Positions 1-6,943 of a stretch of DNA of 64,000 nt are shown here, piece by piece. The notes beneath the pieces are model-generated. The model searched no databases. It saw only the letters and a program-made list of their open reading frames with translations, and had not been told where the DNA came from. Each line of letters begins with the position of its first letter. The stretch's first letter is position 1. The DNA comes from DATDFB01 sp035276475 (GTDB taxonomy: Bacteria; Acidobacteriota; Thermoanaerobaculia; Gp7-AA8). The translations under genes were made by a program, and so were the position numbers. The DNA is taken from assembly GCA_035276475.1 (NCBI GenBank), contig DATELQ010000165.1:1-64000 (forward strand), in the 5' to 3' direction.

Positions 1-676
1 AGTCGGCCGCCTCGTTCGCGCCGATGGCGTTGAGAAGGGCAAGCTTGGCGTTCTGCTCGTCGTTCTGCGCGACGAGGAGGGCCTGCCGCGCCCGCGCCAC
101 CTGCACATTCGCCTGCGCGACGTCGAGGCGCGTGCCGGTGCCGGCCGCGAATTCGTCCTGCGCCGATTTCAGCAAGCGCTCGAAGAGGGTAATGTCGGCT
201 TGGCGCGAGGCCACCTGCGTCGCGGCGCGCTGCGTCATCAGATAGAGGCGCGCCACGGCGGCGGCGACGTCGTTCTCCGCCGCCTCGACGTCGTAGCGCG
301 TGGCGTTCTCCGCCTCGCGCAACGCGCGCAAATGCCGCAGCGCGGCGAGGTTGAAGACCTGCATGGCCGCGGCGAGCTGCGCGTCGGTGACGTTGAACGG
401 GCCGACGACAGGCGGCTGCCCGGGGAGCTCGAAGCCGAATGTGGCCAGGTTGATCGACTGGCTGTAGCGGAGGAGGCGCGCGTCAACTTGCGGTAACAGG
501 CTTCCGAACGCCTCGCGCCGTGCCACGGCGGCGCGCTCTTCGGCCGAGCGCGCCAGCGCCGCCTGCGTGCCGGCACCGAGAGCCATGCGCACCGCGTCCG
601 GCAGAGTCAGGCCCAACGTCTCGGCTTCAGCGGGAAGAGCGAGGATCAGCAGAAGTGCGGCGACACGGCGAGGCAT
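1..676 (-). CDS. TolC-family outer-membrane efflux protein (C-terminus outside window)
   Basis: Outer-membrane channel of the TolC family, the exit duct of a tripartite efflux pump or type I secretion system. Only the first 225 codons are present; the gene runs off the left edge. The start at 676 opens a signal peptide (MPRRVAALLLILALPAEAE), followed by the helical pattern of TolC proteins: LTLPDAVRMAL near residue 24, REAFGSLLPQVDARL near 52, then long Ala/Arg/Gln-rich helices with RLYLMTQRA and GTRLDVAQANVQVARA. No partner pump gene adjoins it on this side; its upstream neighbour on the same strand is the large membrane protein ending at 740. A REP-like palindrome lies between them. Family assignment is secure; the substrate cannot be inferred. 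Confidence 0.85.
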   Translation of the reverse strand, partial: MPRRVAALLLILALPAEAETLGLTLPDAVRMALGAGTQAALARSAEERAAVARREAFGSLLPQVDARLLRYSQSINLATFGFELPGQPPVVGPFNVTDAQLAAAMQVFNLAALRHLRALREAENATRYDVEAAENDVAAAVARLYLMTQRAATQVASRQADITLFERLLKSAQDEFAAGTGTRLDVAQANVQVARARQALLVAQNDEQNAKLALLNAIGANEAAD

Positions 677-720
677 CCGTCAAAGATCCTGAGGGTGCGG
701 TGCAAGGGTCGCGCCCCAGC

Positions 721-743
721 GGGCGCACGCTGTGCGCCCCTAC
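721..743. repeat. REP-like palindrome, copy 1
   Basis: GGGCGCAC-GCT-GTGCGCCC hairpin followed by CTAC; read on the minus strand it is GTAGGGGCGCAC-AGC-GTGCGCCC. The TAG stop of the large membrane protein (742-740) is part of the element. The same sequence recurs at 34908-34932 and 50355-50378, with a variant at 24085-24107. Confidence 0.75.
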
Positions 744-3700
744 GACGACGCCGGCGTCCCGCCGCGCTTCTCGGCAAACACGCCGATCAGCTTCATGATC
801 ACCGGCAACCCCGTTGTGAGGGCGGTGGCGAGGGCGACGGTGGTCGACAGAAGATCCTTCTGCGTCGCGAAGAGCAGCAAGAGGAAGCTGATGATGACGA
901 CGAAGAAGGGGATGCGCAGCATGTCCCAGGTGCTGTTGCCATACTCCGCGCGGGCTTGGCTGACGAGGTTCTCGCGCTGCGCCGCCGCGAGAACGTAGAG
1001 GCGGAACGTCTCGCTGAACAGCTCGATGTTCGGCCCGCGCCGCACGAGCCCGCGGGCGATGAGCCGCCGCAGCGCGCGGCGATTGCGGCCGTTGGCCAGG
1101 CCGTTGTGCGCGAGCTGGTAGAGCAGGAGCTTCTCGTCGCTGCGGCAGGTGCTCCAGAGCCCCGCGTAGTAGGTCTCGGCGCGCTCGCCGATCTCGTCGA
1201 GGAGGTGCGTGCGCTCGCCGTCGGGCTCGAGCTCCTCGCGCAGCCGCCGCAGGAACGGGTTGTACTGCGTTTCCCGCTGCAGCCAGTTTTTCGGCTCGCT
1301 CGGCGCGAGACGGCTGCGCGTCCGGTAGTCCTTCCGCCGCTGCCACTCCTGATGTCGCAGCTCCAGCTCCTCGGCGGTCACGACGACGAAGCGGTCGAGG
1401 AGCGCGCGCCAGCGCGCGAGCGTGTCGGTCGGTGCGATGGTGAAGAGGAACGCCGGCGTGTAGGCGGAGAGGATGACGACGGTGCGGTCGGGGAGCGCCA
1501 TCAAGCGCTCCAGCCAGCGCAGCTTCTGCGCGCTGGCGCTCTCATCGTGCACGCCGTGCTCGAAGTCGAGGATGCGGATGTTCTTCCCCGCGGCGCTGCT
1601 GTCGAGCTTCGCCAGCGCCTGGTCCCACTCGCCCGTGCGGGCGATCTCTTCGAACGAGACATCGACGAACGGCATCGGGTCGCTGCCGGTGATCGACTTC
1701 GCGTCGCGGTCGCGCCGCACCAGGAAGATGTGATCGCCGAGCGTGGGGCTGAGCGGCAGGCGCGCCATCCAATCGGGCTCGCTGACGTCGATGAGCAGCA
1801 CGCGCGAGGCGATGAACCCGGTCGCGTACCAGAAGACGGCCAGAAGAGCGAGGCCGCAGAGGAGGGCCGACAGCGCGTCGGCGCCGCCCATGACGGAGAT
1901 CGGCGGCCGCGGCGTGTAGATCTCGATCGTCTGATCCTCGGGTTTCGCACGCGGCCACAGCTTGCCCGTCACGTCGGGATCGAAGCGCACCTTGCGCGTC
2001 AGCTTCATCTCTTCGTTGCTGCTGTACCAGCGCCAGAGGCAATCGGCGGAGCCCTGCGCGAAGAGCGGACGGATGGCCGTGGAGTCTTCGTACATCGCCG
2101 GCAGCATCCGCGCGATGGTCGCCATCGGCCTCGGGTCGCACGCAACCGTTTTGCCGAGGCAGAGCGCCCACGTGCTGCCGAACATCTTGCCGAGGATGTC
2201 GGGGCGCTCGATGTCGTGCGCCTTCACCGGGATGCCGCCGCTCTGCACGCTCAGCCGCTCGAGCCTCTCGATGCGTCCCTCGAGATCGGCGGCCGCGCGG
2301 AGCTGGCCGTACTTCACGAGGAGGTCCGCCTGCACTTCGCGGCTGATGTTGAAGAACGCCGTGACCGGCAGCGTCGTGCAGAGGAGGAGCAGCAGCACGC
2401 CGCAGGCGCGGTAGAGGTGCGTGTAGCGGATCGGCACGCGCACGAGGAACTGGGTCATGCCCTTCTTGCCGCGCGACGTCGACATCAACACCGCAGTGAG
2501 CGCCGCGATGACGATGGCGATGACGACGAGCACGATGTGCGCGGTCCGCGGATAGCCGGAGAAGAACCGCCCCTGCGCGACGTCGTAGCGCAGCAGCACG
2601 ACGAAGAGAAAGGCGTTGGCGATAATCCACAGCGCCGCGGCGACGTTGAAGCGCCGCCGGTTCGTGGAGCGGTGCAGCACGAGGTAGGTGCTGAGCGTGG
2701 CGATGGCCGGAATGAGCAGCACGGCGTAGAACGCCGACCACGGCTTCAGCACGTACGCCGTCAGCCCGAAGAGAATGAGCAGCGCAAGATAGATGATGCA
2801 GAGGCGAAGGTAGTCGAGGCGGCGCGGCTCATCCGGCCAGATGCTCGGCGCGCGGTATCGCGGGACGGCGATGAGCGTGACGATGTACAGGACGATGTAC
2901 GGCGCTGCTGCCAGGAGGAGCAGAACGAGCGTGAGCAGCGCCGCCTCGACATTCAGAACCCGGGCAAGACGTTTGGCGCGGAAGGTGACGAGCGTCCATG
3001 GCGAGCCGGCCAGAGGCCGGACGAACATCGACTGGTCCTCGCCCCAGTAGCTCGCCGCGACCGTCGTGGCGTGCCGCGCCAGGACGGCCGAACGGAGGTC
3101 GCGGTTGCGGTCCGTCTCCGCGAAGAAGTTCTCGTAGCCGATGCGCTCCGTGTCGGAGTGATAGACGACCTCACCGCTTTCTTCGATGATCGCGAACTGC
3201 ACGCCGGGCGGGCGGACGGCGTTGGTGAGGTCGATGAGATCGGTGGAGAGGGCGATGACGCCGTCCGCGCCGCTGCGGTGTTTCGCCAGCACAGCGCGCA
3301 CTTCGCCGGTCGCGCGTGAGCGCACCCACTCCAGCACGTACGGCTGGTCGCCGACCGTCCACGTCCGCCCTTTCAAGGCGTCGCGGAAGTACTGGCGGTA
3401 GCCGCTCTCCGTGAGCGGCACCTGTCCCTGCGCCTGCGCGGCGAAGCGGAGGACCTGCTTGCCGGCGCCGTCCATCCAGGCGACGGAGTCGACGTACGGA
3501 TAGGGGCCGACGACGCCGGCCGCCGTGAGCTCCGCCGGGATCGGCTGCGAGGTCGTCGGCGCGTTGTTGGCCGGCACGGGGTACGCCTGCTCCACGCGCT
3601 CGAGCACGAGCATGGCCCGCCGCACGTTGCCGGCGAAGTCGGCGACGACGCGCTGGCTGAACGCGTCGAGCTGGTCGTCGGCCTCCTTGGCCAGCCGGTG

Positions 3701-4720
3701 GTAGGCGAAGACGTCGAGCGCCGCCAGCGTCAGTACGCACGCGCCGACGGCGGTGCAGACCACGAGCAGCGCGACGTCGGTGAGCGTCAGCTCCTCGCCC
3801 GGATGAATGAGGGCAATGCGCAGGAACGGCCAGCAGCAGAGCGCCAGAAGAGCGATGCCGACGGCGACGAAGACAACCGACACGGAGACGGCCGTGACGC
3901 TGTAGCGAAAGCGCGGCGCGCCGACGAGGCCGCAGACGATCAGCTGCTTCGTCTTCCCCTCGGTGCTGGCCTCCCGATACGCCAGTACATACGGCTGCGT
4001 GAAGAGGAGATATTCGTCGTCGCCGAGGATGACGCGAGACTGCCGCGTCGACACGAGGAGCGACGACGGATTGAGCGGCGTGTATTCGCGCCAGCCTTTC
4101 TTCTCGTACAGAGCGCCGAGATTCGCGATCGACAGCGTCGCACCGCTCTCGCGCTCTTTCTTCGCGCGGATCTGGCCGCGCAGGCGCTCGGCGTTGCGCG
4201 CGGAGAGATCGTCGTCGTCAACGTCGTCGCCGTCTTCGTTGCCGAGGAGCGACGACGTCGGCGGCGGCGTGCGGAGGCTGAAGAGGATCTGGCCGCTGGC
4301 GTCGGCGAGCAGCACGACGTCGAACGCGGAGCTGACGCGGCGCGCAAAGATCGGTTTGAGGAGGAGGTCGAGCGGGAGGTTGCCGCCGGCTCCTTTTGTG
4401 TCCTGCACCCGGAACTGCGGTCCGCGCGGCGTTTCGACGATGCCGGTCTGGACATCCTTGACCTCGGCGTGCGTCTCAATGTGGGCTTCGGGGATGGCCA
4501 CGCCGTCCCTGAAGAAACTCGAGTACATGGCCGCGCGCCCTCGGATTTGCGCCGTCAGCGTCGAGATCAGACGGAGGTTCCGGCCGGTGTAGTAGATGAC
4601 CTGGTTGCGGTAGAAGGCGTAGTACCCAGTGGCGGCGATGGCGATCACCGCTATGGTCACGATGAGCGGCGCACGGACGGTCCGTGCGGCCTTCGCAGCT
4701 GCGGGCTTTTCCTCCTCCAT
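740..4720 (-). CDS. Large polytopic membrane protein with two sensor-like extracytoplasmic regions and an NTPase-like/winged-helix-like tail
   Basis: A 1326-residue membrane protein I cannot assign to a named family. The chosen start is ATG 4720 (MEEEKPAAAK), preceded by AAGG about 9 nt upstream; a longer frame from 4816 would add 32 residues without a membrane signal. Visible architecture: TM segment at 19-37; extracytoplasmic region about 40-270; two TM segments about 272-299 and 312-338; a second extracytoplasmic region about 340-590 whose pattern (YVDSVAWMDGAGKQVL, SGYRQYFRDALKG) resembles dCache ligand sensors; about six TM segments between 590 and 790; another near 948; a soluble region about 975-1265; two final TM segments. 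The soluble region has Walker-B-like (IRILDFEHG) and sensor-like (RTVVILSAYTP) strands but no recognisable Walker A, then a winged-helix-like LLLYQLAHNGLAN...RRLIARGLVRRG. Role in sensing is inference. Confidence 0.6.
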   Translation of the reverse strand: MEEEKPAAAKAARTVRAPLIVTIAVIAIAATGYYAFYRNQVIYYTGRNLRLISTLTAQIRGRAAMYSSFFRDGVAIPEAHIETHAEVKDVQTGIVETPRGPQFRVQDTKGAGGNLPLDLLLKPIFARRVSSAFDVVLLADASGQILFSLRTPPPTSSLLGNEDGDDVDDDDLSARNAERLRGQIRAKKERESGATLSIANLGALYEKKGWREYTPLNPSSLLVSTRQSRVILGDDEYLLFTQPYVLAYREASTEGKTKQLIVCGLVGAPRFRYSVTAVSVSVVFVAVGIALLALCCWPFLRIALIHPGEELTLTDVALLVVCTAVGACVLTLAALDVFAYHRLAKEADDQLDAFSQRVVADFAGNVRRAMLVLERVEQAYPVPANNAPTTSQPIPAELTAAGVVGPYPYVDSVAWMDGAGKQVLRFAAQAQGQVPLTESGYRQYFRDALKGRTWTVGDQPYVLEWVRSRATGEVRAVLAKHRSGADGVIALSTDLIDLTNAVRPPGVQFAIIEESGEVVYHSDTERIGYENFFAETDRNRDLRSAVLARHATTVAASYWGEDQSMFVRPLAGSPWTLVTFRAKRLARVLNVEAALLTLVLLLLAAAPYIVLYIVTLIAVPRYRAPSIWPDEPRRLDYLRLCIIYLALLILFGLTAYVLKPWSAFYAVLLIPAIATLSTYLVLHRSTNRRRFNVAAALWIIANAFLFVVLLRYDVAQGRFFSGYPRTAHIVLVVIAIVIAALTAVLMSTSRGKKGMTQFLVRVPIRYTHLYRACGVLLLLLCTTLPVTAFFNISREVQADLLVKYGQLRAAADLEGRIERLERLSVQSGGIPVKAHDIERPDILGKMFGSTWALCLGKTVACDPRPMATIARMLPAMYEDSTAIRPLFAQGSADCLWRWYSSNEEMKLTRKVRFDPDVTGKLWPRAKPEDQTIEIYTPRPPISVMGGADALSALLCGLALLAVFWYATGFIASRVLLIDVSEPDWMARLPLSPTLGDHIFLVRRDRDAKSITGSDPMPFVDVSFEEIARTGEWDQALAKLDSSAAGKNIRILDFEHGVHDESASAQKLRWLERLMALPDRTVVILSAYTPAFLFTIAPTDTLARWRALLDRFVVVTAEELELRHQEWQRRKDYRTRSRLAPSEPKNWLQRETQYNPFLRRLREELEPDGERTHLLDEIGERAETYYAGLWSTCRSDEKLLLYQLAHNGLANGRNRRALRRLIARGLVRRGPNIELFSETFRLYVLAAAQRENLVSQARAEYGNSTWDMLRIPFFVVIISFLLLLFATQKDLLSTTVALATALTTGLPVIMKLIGVFAEKRGGTPASS

Positions 4721-4872
4721 CGTTTCGGCCTTACTAGTGGAGTGACGGGAACGTCGCTTTCGTTTCACAAGGAGTTCATTGACAAAACGGCTCCGGCGGC
4801 GAATATTGAGATTCAAATCGTCGTTTTCGGATCGTCCAAGAGGGAGAGACCGCCATCATTACCGTCGACCAA

Positions 4873-5538
4873 TTGCCGGACAGCCGGCGCGCGATCCTTC
4901 TCGCCCTGAAGCGGGAGGGGCCGACCACGATCGCCCGTCTCGCCGCGGAGCTCGAGCTCACTGGCGAGGCCGTCCGGCAGCAGTTGCTGCAGCTCCAGCG
5001 CGAGGGATGGATCGAAGCGAAGCTCGCCCACGAGCAGGAGCGCGGCCGCACGGGCCGCCCCGCGACGCGCTACAGCCTGACCGAGGCCGGCGACCATCTC
5101 TTCCCGAAAAACTACGACCTCCTGAACGTGGCCATGCTCGACGCCGTCTCCGAGGAGCTCGGCTCCGAGGCTGCGGTGCGCGTGCTGCGCCGCGTGACCG
5201 ACGAGCGCGTTGCCGCCGCCGAGGGGCAGGTGCGCGGGCTCCCGCTCGAGGAGCGCGTCAATGCGCTCAAGAGCCTCTACTTCGAGAGCGATCCGTACAT
5301 GGACGTCGAGCCGGCGTCGGACGGCTTCTACCTCGTCGAGCGCAACTGCCCGTTCTACAACACGGCCATGCGCCGCCCGATCCTCTGCAACGTCTCCATC
5401 AACGCCCTGACCCGCCTCCTCGGCGTCCGCGTCGAGCGCGAAGAGCGCTTCCAGAACGGCGACGGCCGCTGCGTGTTCCACGTGCACGCGAACGAGCCGG
5501 TGGATGCGGCGGCGTGGGGATTTCGAATCGAGGAGTAA
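4873..5538 (+). CDS. SufR-like winged-helix regulator with cysteine cluster
   Basis: DNA-binding regulator with an N-terminal winged helix (DSRRAILLALKREGPTTIAR, helix pair ELTGEAVRQQLLQLQREG) and a C-terminal domain with Cys-x12-Cys (RNCPFYN...PILCN) and a third Cys 28 residues later (GDGRCVFH). The Cys-x12-Cys spacing matches the iron-sulfur repressor SufR; the cysteine expected in the middle of the following stretch is missing. The listed start is TTG 4873, but the only good ribosome site (GAGGGAGAG, about 4840-4848) sits some 25 nt upstream of it and at normal spacing from ATC 4855 / ATT 4858, which would add MTVDQ. No suf genes are in the window. It is convergent with the aldehyde dehydrogenase. 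Cluster binding is inference. Confidence 0.7.
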   Translation: MPDSRRAILLALKREGPTTIARLAAELELTGEAVRQQLLQLQREGWIEAKLAHEQERGRTGRPATRYSLTEAGDHLFPKNYDLLNVAMLDAVSEELGSEAAVRVLRRVTDERVAAAEGQVRGLPLEERVNALKSLYFESDPYMDVEPASDGFYLVERNCPFYNTAMRRPILCNVSINALTRLLGVRVEREERFQNGDGRCVFHVHANEPVDAAAWGFRIEE

Positions 5539-5545
5539 TTACTCC
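5532..5545. other. Perfect palindrome carrying both stops of convergent genes
   Basis: GGAGTAATTACTCC is a perfect 14-bp palindrome. It holds the TAA of the SufR-like gene (5536-5538) and the TAA of the aldehyde dehydrogenase (5541-5539), so the two genes end base to base. Confidence 0.7.
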
Positions 5546-6912
5546 TTCCACTCGATCCAAACCGTCTTCACATTCACAAACTCCCGTATCCCGTGCTCGC
5601 CCAGCTCCCGGCCGAACCCGGAGTGCTTCACACCGCCGAACGGCACGCGCGGGTCCGACGCCACCATCGCGTTGACGAAGACCTGCCCTGACTCGATCCC
5701 GGCGATGAACTGCTGCGCCTCGGCGCGGTCGCGCGTGAAGACGGCGGCGCCGAGGCCGAAGGGGGTGTCGTTCGCGACGGCGATCGCCTCCTCGGCGTTC
5801 TTGACGCGGAAGAGCGCTGCCACCGGGCCGAACGTCTCCTCGCACGCCGCCGGGGCGCCGTGCGGCAGGTTGGCCAGCACCGTCGGCGCGTAGAAGTTCC
5901 CGCGCTCGCCGATGCGCGTGCCGCCCGTCAAGAGCTTCGCGCCCGCTTCAACCGAGCGGCGCACCTGCGCCTCGATGTCGTCGACGATCTGTGGCATCGC
6001 CAGCGGGCCGATCTCCGTCGCCTCGTCGAGCGGATCGCCGACTTTGAGCGCGCGCATCGCTTCGACGAAGCGCCGCTCGTACTCGTCCGCGATCGCCTCG
6101 TGCACGATGAAGCGCTTCGCGGCGATGCACGACTGCCCGTTGTTGACGATGCGCGCCTTCACGCCGATCGACACGGCGTCGCCGAGGTCCGCCGAGGGCA
6201 TGACGATGAAGGGATCGCTGCCGCCGAGCTCCAGCACGCTCTTCTTGATCTTCTTCGCCGCCGTGCTCGCGACCGAGGCGCCGGCGGGCTCGCTGCCGGT
6301 GAGCGTCGCCGCCTTCACGCGCTCGTCCTCGAGGATGCGCGCGACCTGGTCGGATCCGATGAGCAGCGTCTGGAACTCGTGCGCGTCGAAGCCGGCGTCG
6401 CGCAGCACCTCCTCGATCGCCAGCGCCGACTGCGGTACGTTCGACGAGTGCTTCAAGAGGCCGACGTTGCCGGCCATGAGCGCCGGCGCGGCGAAGCGGA
6501 AGACCTGCCAGAACGGAAAGTTCCACGGCATGACGGCGAGCACCGGCCCCATCGGCTCGTAGCGGACGTAGGAGTCGTACGCGCTCGTTTCGATGTGCTC
6601 CTGCGCGAGATGGATCACGGCGTTGTCGGCGTAGTAGCGGCAGACGAGCGCGCATTTCTTCACCTCGGCCACCGCCGCGGTGATCGGCTTCCCCATCTCC
6701 AGCGTGATCGTGCGGCCGTAGTCCTTCGCGCGCTCTTCGAGGATCTCCGCGGCGCGCGTCATTCGCTGCGCACGCTCCGAAAACGAGCGTTTGCGGTTGA
6801 CCTCGAACGCGGCTGCGGCACGCTCGAGTGCTGCGTCGATCTCGCGGTCGGTGAGCGATTCGAATGACCGAATCAGCTCACCCGTGGTAGGGTTGATGGA
6901 ACCAATCGGCAT
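5539..6912 (-). CDS. NAD(P)-dependent succinate-semialdehyde dehydrogenase (aldehyde dehydrogenase family)
   Basis: Aldehyde dehydrogenase of 457 residues, the size of the short Sad/GabD1-type succinate-semialdehyde dehydrogenases. It oxidises an aldehyde to the acid in the cytoplasm; succinate semialdehyde is the likely substrate, giving succinate from GABA-type degradation. Visible motifs: PWNFPFWQVFR (cofactor-binding loop), the general-base Glu in VLELGGSDPF, the catalytic Cys in NNGQSCIAAKR, and the C-terminal PFGGVKHSGFGRELGEHGI. Start ATG 6912 (MPIGSINPTTGE) is chosen because the family begins here; a longer frame to 7128 would overlap the divergent receptor. Starts of the two divergent genes are 31 bp apart, so their promoters must overlap. 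Substrate is inferred from family resemblance. Confidence 0.88.
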   Translation of the reverse strand: MPIGSINPTTGELIRSFESLTDREIDAALERAAAAFEVNRKRSFSERAQRMTRAAEILEERAKDYGRTITLEMGKPITAAVAEVKKCALVCRYYADNAVIHLAQEHIETSAYDSYVRYEPMGPVLAVMPWNFPFWQVFRFAAPALMAGNVGLLKHSSNVPQSALAIEEVLRDAGFDAHEFQTLLIGSDQVARILEDERVKAATLTGSEPAGASVASTAAKKIKKSVLELGGSDPFIVMPSADLGDAVSIGVKARIVNNGQSCIAAKRFIVHEAIADEYERRFVEAMRALKVGDPLDEATEIGPLAMPQIVDDIEAQVRRSVEAGAKLLTGGTRIGERGNFYAPTVLANLPHGAPAACEETFGPVAALFRVKNAEEAIAVANDTPFGLGAAVFTRDRAEAQQFIAGIESGQVFVNAMVASDPRVPFGGVKHSGFGRELGEHGIREFVNVKTVWIEWKE

Positions 6913-6943
6913 CTTCAAATACCTCTGTCCGGAAGGAGCTCTC

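Noticed and set aside
695..3319. 874-codon plus-strand ORF
   Set aside because: Arg/Glu/Ala-rich shadow of the large membrane protein gene; high-GC third positions keep antisense frames open. The same applies to other long antisense frames at 31434-34535, 39236-40963, 53413-56019, 55232-57724 and 58478-60634.
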